A stretch of 64,000 nucleotides of DNA from Aquarana catesbeiana (lineage: Eukaryota > Chordata > Amphibia > Anura > Ranidae): positions 65,662,235-65,726,234 of the forward strand of contig NC_133328.1 of assembly GCF_042186555.1 (NCBI RefSeq). The letters run 5' to 3'. The position numbers and the translations under genes were made by a program. The notes beneath the pieces are model-generated. The model did no database searches and was not told where the DNA came from. It saw only the letters and a program-made list of their open reading frames with translations. Shown here piece after piece: positions 1 to 11,953 of this stretch; the stretch's first letter is position 1; each line of letters begins with the position of its first letter.

Positions 1-332
1 AAGCTTTGACAAAAAATAAAAACACCTTTTTGGAAGTTGATTTTGATTTGCACTCTCCAGTTGTAGTAAATCAACCCCATAGTGTCCAGGGACAGACATT
101 GAATCTGGACATTTTTAAAATAGTCGTTTCCCCTTAATCTCTAAATTTTAAGGTGGTCAGAAATGGCTCAGTACTGTAAAAGCAAAGGACTCTACATATT
201 GGAGTGGTTGTAATTGGGCCCATTCAGACCTCTCTCTGTTATTGTGTTAACGCACACTTGCTAACGTGTTCTATTATGGCAGAGCCTGTTTATTTTGGAT
301 TGGCTGACCATGAATAACAGACCAAAAATGTG

Positions 333-372
<40 letters not shown>

Positions 373-1570
373 TTTTTTTTTTTTCTTTTTTTTTTCCTGA
401 TACAGGCACATGCAGTGTTGCTATGCATTTTGACCTGCAGCACATGTGTGAAGCTGCATTGCTTTAGTGAGTTGGTGTGCCATTCAAAATAAAGACACTG
501 CATACAAGCTAGTGCGCTTGATGTGTTGTGGAAATGCATGTGTTAATGAACTGCATTGCAAAGGTGGGTTTCTGCCATTGTGCAGTTTTTAAAACCCAAC
601 TGGGTCCTAAAAAGCCATTCAAGCAGTCAGAATTTTATTGCACAGGGTTTGTGGGGTCGTTTCGCATGAAAAGTCGCACTAGTGAAAACATAGCCTTAGA
701 AAAAGCAGCACGTTGACTAGTTTTCGTACATGGAGCGCTTTTTTTTTTTTTTTTTTTTTTTTTCTTCTTCCCCCTTTTGGTGTATTGTACAATGAGTCTG
801 GACACTAAAAACCTATAAATAGAAACTTTGCATTGTGCATATAGTTCCCCTTTAGCTCCAGATCCAGAAGTAACCTTTTGTTGCAGTTATCTGTAATTGA
901 GCCCCCCTCCCTGAAATCGGCTTATTGTCCTGTTGTACAAACACGCCTGCCATTGTGATGCTACTGTCTCTTATGTGCGGAGCACACCCTCTGTGTCGTC
1001 TTTTATCAAAGGCTCCGAAATAAAGGGAGGGGATCTTTACAAGGCTTGGAATTCAGGCTGTCCTTCCAATTTAAGGCTTTCTTATGTCTCGCTGAGCATG
1101 TATGTCATAACCGAAGATCTGACATTCATCTTTAATTACCTAGAAGGGGTTTTCATCCAGATTATAGGATGATGGTTTATCCTGTCAGGACTGAAAGTTG
1201 CCCAGTCTTGAATCTGATGCTTTCCATGTAACTTGTATCCATTCTTTAGGAATTCCAGATAAGGAAAAGGCAACTGTTTGTCTTGGTAATTGTGTCTCAG
1301 CCATTATGGTGGCTCAAAAGAGATCTCCTAAGTGAACACTATTATTAAACACATGAGGTGACTAGCTATTGACGTGTGCTTTTTAGATACGTTTGGGCCT
1401 ACTACAGAAACGAAAGCCTGCCTCTGACATGAGATTGGATACATTTGGGCCTGTTACAGAAACAGAAGCCTGCCTCTTCACAAGGTTTTCTCTGTGCTAT
1501 GAACAAAAAAAAATGAAATTAAAATGAGCAATTTGGCCCGACAAGGGTTACACTTGTATGGCCAGCCTAA
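1..1570. other. No gene seen; simple repeats only
   Basis: I see no coding region, RNA gene or bounded transposon here. There is an (AT)n tract at about 335-367 followed by a T-rich run, and a pure T run near 741-763. Short open frames lack any recognisable motif. Confidence 0.5.
335..367. repeat. (AT)n microsatellite
   Basis: Perfect alternating AT for about 33 bases, followed by a T-rich run to about 395. Confidence 0.9.
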
Positions 1571-1927
1571 AGGCCTGTACTCACGATCCGAAAACTGTAC
1601 GAAAAATACCGCTTTTGAATTGAACGTATGATAATCGGATCGTTAGTACACAGCTTTTGAGAGCTGATCACAACAGTTCATCCGATGGGACAAGCATGAA
1701 TTTTTCTCGTACGTTACCAGATTGTACGATTTTATTTTTTGTTTCATCGGTACAGTTGCTGTTTGAAACTGTACAAATACACTACAGCACATGACATCAC
1801 TTCTGATTTTTTTTTTATTCTGTCGTATGAGAATTTTTGTAACTTTAGTAAACTTCATGTTTGATATGAGACTAGCATGCAAAAAAAAAAAAAAAAAGTC
1901 CAATTTTCAGATCTTGTGTTCGGGGCT
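1571..1927. mobile_element. TWA-flanked MITE, PIF/Harbinger-like, diverged
   Basis: The ends are inverted: the left reads AGGCCTGTACTCACGATC and the right runs GATCTTGTGTTCGGGGCTT, with TAA on the left and TTA on the right. The inside shares blocks with the better preserved element at 6119-6472 (AAAATACCGCTTT, ATAATCGGATCGTTA, CAGTTCATCCGAT), so both belong to one family. It has no coding capacity and would depend on a transposase elsewhere. The superfamily call rests on terminal style and 3-bp duplication. Confidence 0.7.
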
Positions 1928-2341
1928 TTAGGCCTCATATGGACACTTTCGCACGCAGTCCCTAGACTGGATTCATAAAGACTGGTGCTAGCAGATTTTG
2001 TGGAAGTGTCTTTCATGCATTTTAAAAGTGGTGCAGAATGCGACAAATTTATGTACCTGTCCTTGTATTTGAATTTGGCACACGCTGCACCACTTTTAGA
2101 AACACGAGACACTTTTGCAAAAAATCTTTCTGTACCGGTTTCTCTCCCTGTGTGCCAAAATATAGTTGGCTTTCACTGGTTCCACTTTTTTAAGATACAA
2201 ACTGTTGGCTCACAGTTATGACATGGTCCTGCAATAAAAAAAATAATAAAGGCAGCAGCACCTCCTGAATGCCTGTCAGCCTCTCCTTTACTACCCTCTG
2301 AAAAGCAGCCCACTCTGGATTACTTTTTAGAGGGTCGTAAG
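1928..2341. other. No gene; unassigned sequence between elements
   Basis: No ORF with recognisable content. The last eight bases (GTCGTAAG) are the left target duplication of the following hAT element. Confidence 0.4.
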
Positions 2342-3202
2342 CAGGGCTTTTTTTCAGCAGGAACTAGGGGGAACTGAGTTCCACCACCTCTGGCTCAGGT
2401 CTTCTGCTCCCTGCTCACCATTATCACTTGGTAACACTGAAGTCCAGCTTCTGCGTTTACATGTGATAGCTTATCTCCCAGTAGCTCCCACAGGTCAGAT
2501 CTCCTGCGCAGATCCCACTGAGTGCCGGTGTCTTGCCGAGAAAGTTCCCTCGGCGGATAAGTTCCCCCCCTGTACTGCGCAGGCGCAGCGCCTGCGCAGT
2601 ACGAACTACTATCAGCCGCCGGAGATAGCCGAACGACAAAATCTACAATCAGCTGTACACGGCACCTGCGCCCTAGGTCCAGGTTCCTTCCCCACCATCC
2701 AAGTGGACCTAGAGGGGGAATAAAAAAGAGCCGAGCAAAGCGAGGCCGTGCCCGAAGCGTGGCGAGCGGCCCTCTTACAGGCGCCGTGTACAGCTGATTT
2801 TCCCCTATTCATCTTCAGCTATTTCCACCGGATCCTACTGCGCAGTAGGGGGGTCCTTATCCGCCCAGCGGAACTTTCTCGGCAGAACACCGGACAGGGA
2901 CCAGGGAGATACAGAACAGGTGTACCCTAGGTGGTCTCCATTTTTTCCCTGGTGACCAATTGTTGATGCTCCTACTGCATGATCTCCCTTGCAAGTGACT
3001 GTAGTATAGTATAGTATGCTGCAACAAAGGTAAGACATATGACAGATGGTGGAGCTTTTAAGGAGGGGGGGAAGATGAAGGCAGTGGAGGGACTGGTTGT
3101 ATGCATAGGGAAGAGCTACTATTTGATGCCATTGGGCAGGTGTGTGTGTGTGGCGGGCATGGTTGAGTTCCTGCACCTTTTCTCTGGGAAAAAAAAGCCC
3201 TG
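2342..3202. mobile_element. Non-autonomous hAT element with 8-bp duplication
   Basis: The 861-bp element begins CAGGGCTTTTTTTC and ends with the inverse, GGGAAAAAAAAGCCCTG. It is flanked on both sides by the exact 8-bp duplication GTCGTAAG (2334-2341 and 3203-3210), the hAT signature. Inside, 2572-2602 is a GC-rich palindrome (CTGTACTGCGCAGGCGCAGC and its inverse). The open frames here are short and have no transposase motif. Confidence 0.9.
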
Positions 3203-3520
3203 GTCGTAAGCATTACCACCAGTGTGAGAGATTGAAAGAACCCAAAGGCTTGCTGGGGGGGGGGTGTAAGTGGTTGACTAAGGTTAAGGGGGTAGTAAAA
3301 CCATAACACAGCAGCTGAAGGGGGTTGTGCACATGCCATGGCAAAACAAAAAAAAAATGATATTCCCTGTTGCGTCCTCTGTTGACTACAATACTTTCAA
3401 GCAAAAGGGGCCACTCTGCAAAAAAAGTGCAGTGCATAGTGGTGCATGCTTTTCAGGGTTAAAACAGACGCTGGGGAGGTCACATATTGCTTCCCTGCAG
3501 TCTGTCATCAGCCCTCTTAA

Positions 3521-4278
3521 CCTCCCTGGCGGTATGATTATTTTGGATTTTAGGTGCTGAAAGCGGTACAATTATTTTGCATGGAAATTTGGTGTTTTAT
3601 ATTGTAGGCCTGTAATTCTTAACAATAACACACTTAGATCTGTCCACCAAGAGTCTAGTAGATATCCCGGGTATGATGAAGTTTGAAACGCAAAATCATA
3701 AATTATAATAAATAAATATAAATAATTAAAAAAAATAATAATATAATAATAATAAAATAAATTTCCCCACGATTCACTATCGCTCAATTCTGCAAGTGTT
3801 CTAATTTACTATCGCTGTTTTCTAGCTGGTCTAAAGCCACTTTTGACGTAAAGGGACACTTTTTGGTTGCTATGGACAATCTCAAGTTTCCAGGCAGAAA
3901 GAACAGTATATATCATATAAAACTGCATGCAGGGCATTGGACAAAGCACTGGGGACAAAAGGGATGTGAAATAATTTCATACAGTACTGTAATCTGTAAG
4001 ATTACAGTACTGTATGTTATGATTTTTACGTTTTTTTTAATTTGCCACCAGGCTTCGCCCCCGTGAGTCGCGACGCTCGCAGGGAACGGAGCCTGGCACA
4101 GAGAGGCTTCGGAGGAGACAGAGCCCGCGGACACAGCGGGGGACATCGCAGGATCCTGGGCACAAGGTAAGTAACACTGCACCAGGATCCTACAATGTAA
4201 TCCCAAGTGTTACCGGGATTACCGCTAATGGTGCTGAAATTTAACCCCGAGCCACACTCGGGAAAACCGTCAGGGAGG
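3521..4278. mobile_element. TTAA-flanked element (piggyBac/Kolobok type)
   Basis: TTAA at 3517-3520 and 4279-4282 flanks inverted ends CCTCCCTGGCGGTA and ACCGTCAGGGAGG. A small perfect hairpin (CATACAGTACTGTAATC and its inverse) lies at 3979-4017. There is no transposase ORF. TTAA target choice is shared by piggyBac and Kolobok, and I cannot separate them here. Confidence 0.8.
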
Positions 4279-4282
4279 TTAA

Positions 4283-5430
4283 AAAAAAAAAAGGGATCCA
4301 CCGTGGATTGTTTTGCAGAGGGGGTGGCAAGGGGTTCCCTTCCCAAAGGCTAAAAACACTCACTTGTCTGTACGGTGTCTATGGAGGAGCGGTGTTGTCA
4401 GCTTAAGCTGCTGTCCTGATTTGGACTACAAATATCTTCCTCTCTACTCGTCTCCATTACATAGGGAGGAGATGTTTTCTATTTACAGAAGATAGCTGGG
4501 AATATTGATTGTTTGAGATTTTAACTGAAAATTACAAGGACACTGGAAATCTTTGCAGGATCAACAGGTATTATTCTGTACCTAGCAAATGGTATTGGCT
4601 TAAAGGGGAAAAAACAAAAACAAATGCAGCCACCATATCTAAGGACTGGTAAGCTGCAATATATTACATTTTTTTCTCTTAAGTCTAGATATCTTTTAAC
4701 ACAATACAGCATGAGCTAGGAACACACACCAATAGTAATAATAATAATAACATACATGCTGAGACTTGAATAGGTCTTAATAGTTACAATATAGATTTTT
4801 CCATAAAGGAGCAACTATTCATGGTTTGCTGCAAAGAGTAGCCCGGATCCAGTAAATATCTGTGCGTTCATGGCCATAGTGGGGTAAGGTTTGAACAACG
4901 TGGGTATCTTATTGCTGGCTGTGACCCCAATTCAGGGATCACCAGGACAGGAAATGGTAGGATCTCCAAAGGGGTTATTTCCTTTATGGTCATCAGGGCT
5001 TAAACCAAGTGGAAGTCTCCTCAGTGGGACAATGGCGGTACTTCTAACCCCACACCACCCCAAACTGGAAAAAAAAAAATACATTTGGCGGGGTTTCCAT
5101 TTCTTGTCTAAGTGAAAAATGATTGCTGATGGGTTTCTTTACTTTTCATATTACCATCACTTTGCTGAAAAATCCCACTCAGTGACCAGTTTAGTCACGT
5201 TGAAAATAATACGGGGTTGTGTCCGCCAAAGAGAAATGATGCACAGTAGACGGCGTGAGTCACGGCCTCCTCTGTCAGCATCAGGAAGGGCCTCATGTCA
5301 GTTGACACACATCAAAAGCTCACTAGAAGATCGAGTAAATTATTCAGACTAGCGGAGAAAGCAAACCGCGGCCATGAATAGTACACTTATATGACGGGTC
5401 TGCCTGGGATCAAATGTTCCTACTTTTTCA
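4283..5430. other. No gene seen
   Basis: Apart from a short (TAA)n at about 4736-4749, I see no coding motif, bounded element or RNA gene. Confidence 0.4.
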
Positions 5431-6115
5431 CGAAAGGCTTGTGGGCAAAGTTCACCAACCAATATTCCACTTTACTGGAGTCAGATGAGCAAACTGGTGT
5501 GACCCACAGCAACCAATCTGAGTCCACTTTACTGGATTCCGATAACAAAGTGCTGTGACCCATAGCAACCGATCCGATTTCAATACACTGGAGTCCCTCC
5601 TGCGAAGCTATTGTGTTCTCCCTGGGGGGGGGCAGAGATCCATCCCGGCTAGGAGAACACACTGATTATGGCTATAGCTGCTGGCAATAATCGCATCAAA
5701 AACCCGACATGCTGGTTGTTCCCAAGCTGTGCGATAGATTGTGTACAGTCAGCCTGCTCATCGCTCGATTCCCCCATCAACATGGTCAGTGTTAATGGAG
5801 CTATTGTGTTTTCCCGGTGGAGGGGTGCGAGGAGCTGTCCCCGCTGGTAATAATCGCATGTAAAACTTCGACATGCTGGTTGTACCCACGTCAGTTGATG
5901 GATCGACTTGGGTACAATCAGCCTGACCATAGATGGTTTGAATCTCAGCCAGTCCCTGCTGAACCCTCTATGGCCAGTTTTAAGTCTCCCCAAAACCCGA
6001 CGAAAACAATGGCTGACCGGGAGGGATTCCCCCATTAACACTGGATGTGTCAATGGGGTAATGGAGCGATTTTCTTTCATTGCAGGAAATCAGATTGCAT
6101 CATATTTGATCTGCC
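5430..6115. repeat. Dispersed repeat with internal duplication
   Basis: Two diverged modules repeat inside it (ACATGCTGGTTGT at 5708 and 5870; TGTGTTCTCCC and TGTGTTTTCCC blocks). Similar text recurs near 48.0-48.3, 50.4-50.65, 54.57-54.8 and 63.36-63.47 kb, including the phrase about GGCCAGCTTTA. The 143-codon minus-strand open frame inside is repeat text, not a gene. Class unknown. Confidence 0.55.
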
Positions 6116-6118
6116 TTA

Positions 6119-6472
6119 CGCCCCGTACACACGATCAGAAAATCGTTCCGAAAATACCGCTTTGGAAGCGATCGTACGATAATCGGATCGTTACTACAGA
6201 GCTTTCAAGAGCCGATCATGCCAGTTCATCCGATATTATTCTATCGGACATGCAGGAAATTTTTTTTCGGACGATTTTCGTTTAATCAGTACAGCTATCG
6301 TTTCGAAAATGCAATACAGATGCATTACAACACATGACATCACTTCCGAATGTTATTTCTGTCGTGCGGGAATTTTCGTGACCTTAGTAAACTCATCAGA
6401 TTCGATCTGATATCAGCATGCAATAAAAACGGACGATCATTCGTCCGATAATCTCATTGTGTGTATGGGGCA
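6119..6472. mobile_element. TWA-flanked MITE, PIF/Harbinger-like
   Basis: TTA at 6116-6118 and 6473-6475 flanks inverted ends CGCCCCGTACACACGAT and ATTGTGTGTATGGGGCA. The element is 354 bp with no coding capacity. It shares internal blocks with 1571-1927 and its terminal motif with 15336-15938, 27900-38010 and 61175-61608. Confidence 0.85.
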
Positions 6473-6475
6473 TTA

Positions 6476-7998
6476 GGCGAGTTTTGCTAGAAATCATTTT
6501 TTTTCTTGAGGTTTGGGAAAAGGGGTGTAGTCTACATTTCCATAGTTGAAAACTGTCCCGGATTTGCCAGAACAGTCCCACATCTTTGCCTTCTCTCCCA
6601 CTGATGCTGCATCCACGGCCTTGTGGTTGGGTGCATAAAGAACAGCTTTTTAATGAAAAAAAAATCACAAAATCGAACAGAATTTGCTTGCTGTTGGGGG
6701 CATGCATATATATTTTTTTTTTTTGGCACATTAAAGTGTAACTTCAGCTAAATGCTTTTTATAGTTGTGGATAGAGTGGAAAAGGGTTAAAATCTCTGTC
6801 TGGTGTTTCTTACTGTCTGTATCCCCATTGGGGAGATTTCTTTTCACTCTGTACTAGTGAATGTTGTTACTGGGAATGGGTCACGTAAAAAACCTGACCG
6901 AGGGTTTAAGGTAGTAGTGAACATACAATATTCATAGACACGTTCTAATACAGTTTTATCAATGCAGGCATCAGGGCCATCTTTTCACATGGGCACCCAG
7001 GCACATGGGGGGCCCCTACACTTTACACCTACCGGGGGGAATCTCATGTGGACAGGAGGGAGTGATCATTGCGGCAGTTGGGGGGAATTACTGGAACCGA
7101 TCTTCTGTGTGGCTCTCACTTCCAGTAATTTCCCCCACCGGCCACAATGATCACCCCCTCCTGTCCACAAGCAATTCCCCCTACTGCCTGGGCCCCCTGT
7201 GTGCCCCCACCCCTTGCAGCTCTGCCGGATTCTCTCCACTCCTCTCCCACTGGCTGCTGCGGGGATGTGTCAGGATAGGATCCTTTTCTAAATGAACACA
7301 GTAGTAATTGGTATTGATTACTCACTTTGTTCATTCATATCTGAAGCATAGTAAACTGTGTTTACTATGCTTCAGTTAATGAATGAACAGCAGCCTCTGG
7401 TGCATTAGTGCATTACTTTGCCAGGTGCCCATGATGCTATTAAGATAATACCATAACTGCTTTTGCTTTGCAGAAATGATATTTCTTATCTTTTTACAAG
7501 GTTAAAAAGTTCTATCATGTGACCATGCATCTCTTTTTCCTGATAGTAGGGAGTAGGGTTACAGGGATTAGGGTTACAGGACATCATGTGTCTGTTTTCC
7601 ATAGTCTGTTTAGCCTAAGGCTAGATGCAGGTTGTGCTTGAGCAGAGGGCATGTTCAAAAGAGGCTGTGATTGGGAGGGTGTGTGTGACAGAGGCAAGCT
7701 CTGACTGGTTGGGGGTTTGGTAGCTGAACAAACTACTCAATATAGGCAGGCTGTGTGTCTGCACAGTGTCCTGTACCTTTGAATGGCCACTCAAAGGATG
7801 AAAACTAACCAGATCAGCTTCTGTCCTTTGTGTGGTCAGTTTAAAACAAGGAAGAAAGGAGACTGGTAGGATCAACCGAGTAGTTCAGATGCAAAAATTA
7901 CATGAAAATGATAGACTATGATTTTTAACATACAAATATGTGAATGCACACATTGAAAAAAAAAAATAATGGTAAGATACACTTTAATCATTGCTCAC
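6476..7998. other. No gene; two foldback segments
   Basis: An imperfect inverted repeat at about 7028-7180 pairs a GGACAGGAGGGAGTGATCAT arm with an ATGATCACCCCCTCCTGTCC arm. A tighter one at 7328-7389 pairs GTTCATTCATATCTGAAGCA with its near complement. No coding region recognised. Confidence 0.5.
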
Positions 7999-8002
7999 TT
8001 AA

Positions 8003-8421
8003 AGTGGAGGTCCGCCCTCCCCTTTAAAAATTAAAAGTCAGCAGCTACACATACTGTAGCTGCTGACTTTTAACATTAGGACACTTACCTGTCCTGGAGT
8101 CCAGCGATGTCGGCACCGCAGCTGATGTTTGTATCAGCTGTCAGGTGCTGCCGCCGCCATTGCCAGTAAGAGAACCCGGCAGTGTAGCCTTTCGGCTTCA
8201 CGGCCGGGTCCCTACTGCGCATGCGTGCATTGTGTTGTGCTCTCTCACTGGCCTGGCACAAGGGAAGGGAGGAGGACCGAGCTGCTGACGTACTTTGCCA
8301 CGGCCCGGTCTCCCAGAAGTGAGGACAGGGTACCTGTTGAAGACAGTTACCCGCCCCCCGAAAGGTGCCAAATCCTGGAGGGGGGGGGGGGATCGGATAA
8401 GCTGTTGGGTGGAACTCCACT
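8003..8421. mobile_element. TTAA-flanked MITE (AGTGGAGGTCCGCC ends)
   Basis: TTAA at 7999-8002 and 8422-8425 flanks inverted ends AGTGGAGGTCCGCC and GGGTGGAACTCCACT. An internal hairpin (AAAAGTCAGCAGCTACA and inverse, 8033-8073) recurs in the sister elements at 9807, 20290 and about 25040. No ORF of substance. Confidence 0.85.
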
Positions 8422-8486
8422 TTAATGCAAACCAGAAAAAAAATATTGGCTACAAACAGGAATTCTGTCCTGTAGGGTCATCTTAA

Positions 8487-8960
8487 AGGGGTTGTAAACC
8501 CTCGCGTTTTTTCATCTTAATGCACCCTATACATTAAGGTGAAAAAACACCTGGCAGTGACTGGCCCCCCAGCCCCCCGTTTTACTTACCTGAGTCCTGG
8601 AACTTGACCCGGCGGGGACACGCTCTCTCTCTGCCTGGGGTTCTCGGCTCTTGATTGGATAGATTGATAGCAGCGCAGCCATTGGCTCCCACTGCTGTCA
8701 ATCAAATCCAATGATGCGGGGGGGGGGGCGAATCATACATTCAGCGGCTATGGACGCTGAATGTTGGACTCGGAAGTGTGCCCACAAGGTAACCCCCTGG
8801 GAGAGCGCTTCTCCTAGGAGGTTGTCTGGTGTGGGGAGGAGCCAGTTGACCCCATAAGACGAGGTTCGGGGCCACTCTGTGCAAAACGAGCTGCACAGTG
8901 GAGGTAAGTATGATTTGTTTGTTATTTAAAAAAAACAAAAAACAAACCCTTACGATCACT
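8487..8960. mobile_element. T2/Kolobok-like TTAA MITE
   Basis: It starts TTAAAGGGG, which fits the TTAAAGGRR end known for amphibian T2-family (Kolobok) MITEs, and closes with CTTACGATCACTTTAA. An internal short palindrome around CACCCTATACATTAAGGTG matches the one in 23546-24046. Non-coding. Confidence 0.75.
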
Positions 8961-8964
8961 TTAA

Positions 8965-9286
8965 AGCTGACAGCCAGGCTGGAGACAAAGGTATCCTTGC
9001 ATTGAGTTCCCCTCTGGACTGCAAGAGTTAACAACTTTTTAGTCTAGGGTTCTGATGAATAAGGTGAATTATATAGGTGATTCCTGGCAGCTGCCACTCA
9101 CTTCCACTGGTGGAAGGTCCCTGGCTGTGGCAAGACTCTCAGCGTCCTCACATACAACGTAGGACCACCGGTTCTACATTGTATATGACTACATGGAATA
9201 CTTGCAACTGGTCAGCAAGCAAAGAGAGGTGGCTTTGGAGGACCAGCCATACAGCATGGAGGAAGCCTGTGGGTATGAGGGATCAG
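8965..9286. other. No gene seen
   Basis: Short stretch between TTAA elements with no recognisable coding or repeat structure. Confidence 0.4.
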
Positions 9287-9290
9287 TTAA

Positions 9291-9689
9291 AGTAGAAGTT
9301 CAGCCTAAAACTAACTAACGCTAAATCTACTGTTAGCCACATTCTAAGACTAATTATCTAACCTTGTAAAGAAGAAATCGCTATACATACCTTCTCTGCA
9401 GCCGATCCGGTCAGGTCTCCAGCTGCGAATGCTGTGTGGAAGAGACAGCCGACAACGGCTGGGAAGTGACATCACCCATAGACTTACTATAGGGGTTCCG
9501 TTGTCGGCTGTTTCTCCTGCACACGTCTACACAAAGAAGCCGCCGCTGACTGCTCAGCATGGGACTGGACCGGAAAGGCTGCAGAAAAGGCATGGATAGC
9601 GATTTTTGCTTTACAGGGCTAGATAAATTAGTCTTAGATTGTGGCTGCCAGTAGATTTAGAGTTTGGAAGTTTTAGGCTGAACTTTTAC
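9291..9689. mobile_element. TTAA-flanked MITE
   Basis: TTAA at 9287-9290 and 9690-9693. The inverted ends are AGTAGAAGTTCAGCCTAAAA and TTTTAGGCTGAACTTTTACT. Inner arms also pair (TGTCGGCTG and CAGCCGACA blocks). Non-coding. Confidence 0.8.
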
Positions 9690-9806
9690 TTAAAGTATTT
9701 CACTTTACTCCAATGTTCCTAGACTAAACAAGCAGTTAACACTTGCAGTGCAGAAGAGGATTGACTGCAAAAGTAACATATTCTTCTGCTCGGTCTTTAT
9801 CTTTAA

Positions 9807-10201
9807 AGCGGAGTTCCACCCAAAAATGGAACTTCTGCTTTAAGTGCTGGTGACCCCCTGATGTGCCACATTTGGCATGTCACTTTTTCACCCTGTTTTT
9901 ACAGGCACCCAGCCCCCACTTCCTCCCCTGGCGCAGCGGTGCCGGGAGGAAGTTCACCTCTCCCCCCTCCCTCCCTGCAATCTTCTGGGACACGTCACAG
10001 GTCCCAGAAGATTGCCCGGCTATTAACACCGCACAGTGCATGCCCACAGTTAGAATGCCGGCGCCGGGGAAAGAAGGGGGAGAGGGGCGGGGCTTCGTGC
10101 CCCCGCATCGCTGGACCGTGGGACAGGTGAGTGTCTGACTATTAAAAGTCAGCAGCTACACTTTTTGTAGCTGCTGACTTTTAAATGGGTGGAACTTCAC
10201 T
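9807..10201. mobile_element. TTAA-flanked MITE
   Basis: TTAA at 9803-9806 and 10202-10205, ends AGCGGAGTTCCACCC and GGGTGGAACTTCACT, and the family hairpin AAAAGTCAGCAGCTACA at 10143-10182. This is the same family as 8003-8421 and 20290-20685. The open frames inside are GC-rich repeat text. Confidence 0.85.
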
Positions 10202-10205
10202 TTAA

Positions 10206-10785
10206 TGGTGGGATCGCTTATGCCCTAGTAGCATGTTAGGTTTATTTGTGTAAACACTCCTGTATATAGATTGTTCTGTGCCTTGTAAGGAACTATATAT
10301 TTAAGTGAATCAGTGAGGTGTATAGATGTATAAAACATGGAAAGAATGTTATTACACTTGAAGGGACAACACTCATTTACTATAAAATGTTATACAACAT
10401 CATATTACTTTATTGTGGCGCCAGGCAGTAAACTCAAATTGGTTAAGAATGGCTGGTGCTTTTCTTACAGTAAAACTAAAGGCAAAACTTTTTTTTCATT
10501 TTGGATAGCGTAAGGGAGATTTATAAGATCTGTAATTTTTTTTTGCCCATCTGTGTATGATTGGGGACATTTTTTTTTTTCACTTCCTGTGTTATGGCCA
10601 CAACAGGAAGTGAGAGGAAATCCCCCCAGTTGAAGTGATGAAATTCTTGGCTGCAATGCAAAGTCACCAGAACTAGTGTCCCTTTTGGAAGATTTCCCCT
10701 CTTTTTCTGTTCTGGTGGAAAACCCAAATTTGGGATTTTCTTTCACTTTCAGTAATAGCTAATTATAGATAAGCTATAACAAGCA
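10206..10785. other. No gene; diverged repeat text
   Basis: Text such as CTTCCTGTGTTATGGCCACAACAGGAAG (around 10584-10612, a small inverted repeat) resembles parts of 25.84 and 63.5-63.75 kb, so it is probably another old repeat. No coding motif. Confidence 0.4.
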
Positions 10786-10912
10786 GGGCCCTCTGATTTC
10801 TCCTGTATGAAATTGTATTAGTGTACTGTCTGCTCTCATGTTTCAAAACGCTGCGCAAACTGTTGGCGCTATATAAATCCTGTATAATAATATTAATAAA
10901 AGTAAACAGGAC
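10786..10912 (+). mobile_element. L2-type LINE 3' tail fragment
   Basis: It carries the same 3' text as the longer LINE at 51.9-52.9 kb: GCAGGGCCCTCTGATT, then a TGTTGGCGCTATATAAATCC block ending in a TAATA microsatellite. Only the untranslated end is present. Confidence 0.8.
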
Positions 10913-10937
10913 AAATAGAGAGGGTGAATCTCCCTAA

Positions 10938-11264
10938 GGCCCCTTTCACACTGGGGCGGTGGGGGCATCGGCGGTAAAACAGCGCTATTTTTAGCGCTGT
11001 TTTACCGTCGTTTTTGCGGCTGTATTCGGCCGCTAGCGGTGCGGTTTTAACCCCTGCTGGCGGCCGAAAAAGGGTTAAAACCGCTCGTACAGCGCGGCTA
11101 TAGCCGCGGTATTGCCGCGGTATAGCCGCGCTGTCCCATTGATTTCAATGGGCAGGAGCGGTTTAGGAGCGGTGAACACACCGCTCCTTCACCGCTCCAA
11201 AGATGCGGCTCGCAGGACTTTTTTTACCGTCCTGCCAGCGCACCAATTCAGTGTGAAAGGGGCC
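10938..11264. mobile_element. TWA-flanked MITE, PIF/Harbinger-like
   Basis: TAA at 10935-10937 and 11265-11267 flanks inverted ends GGCCCCTTTCACACTG and CAGTGTGAAAGGGGCC. The interior is rich in short inverted repeats (AAAACAGCGCTATTTTTAGC). Non-coding, 327 bp. Confidence 0.85.
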
Positions 11265-11269
11265 TAACA

Positions 11270-11950
11270 GAGTTACAGACAGCAATAAAAACCCCAGGTG
11301 TCCCAATCCCTCTCTTATCTATAACTAAAAGGTTTGGCCTTTGGTTATACTTTAAAGCTGAACATGTCAATTATTTTTTGCCGTTTGCACAGTAAAAACA
11401 CTAGTTCTGATGACACATTCCTCATCTCAGAATGCTGCAGCATTTGTCACATATCTTACTTCTTCTGCTATTGACACCAGATGTCTGTGTTGAGACTTGT
11501 AGTTATGAATGCAGGACACTGATCACTATGAATTGATTGCACTGCACCCCCTCCATTCATAAAATGCCTACATTTTTTTCAACGAATGTAAGGCATTTTG
11601 TGTTTGGAGGAGGTGTGGATGAACATTACAATCTCCCCTCCTCCAATCACAGAGCACCGTGCATTCACTGAAAAAAATACAAGCCTTTTTTTGTGATGAG
11701 CAATTGACCCACAGTAATCAGTGTACTGAGGCCAGAACTACAAGTCTCAGCACTAGATTTTAGTCCATCATTAAATTAGCTTTGTGTTTGTAGAGAAAAA
11801 AAAAGCTAGAATTTTTTTTTTTTTTTTTTTTTAAATATCTCTAGACACTCTATTCTTTTTTTTGCATACTTTTCTAGTAGCCCCCCATATAGCAGAACTT
11901 TTGGAAAGAAGGAAGGCAGTCAGGATCCACTGCATTGTACAATGCTGTCA
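11270..11950. repeat. Foldback-type sequence, no gene
   Basis: Arms around 11485-11540 and 11700-11760 pair (TGAGACTTGTAGTT with AACTACAAGTCTCA), and CATTCATAAAATGCC pairs with its near-inverse about 60 bases later. I see no clear ends and no coding content. Confidence 0.45.
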
Positions 11951-11953
11951 GTC

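Noticed and set aside
5649..6080. 143-codon minus-strand ORF
   Set aside because: Lies in a dispersed repeat with internal duplication and copies elsewhere in the window; no domain.
7540..7583. Telomere-like GGGTTACAGGGATTAGGGTT
   Set aside because: Only two or three irregular units; too short and imperfect for an interstitial telomeric repeat.
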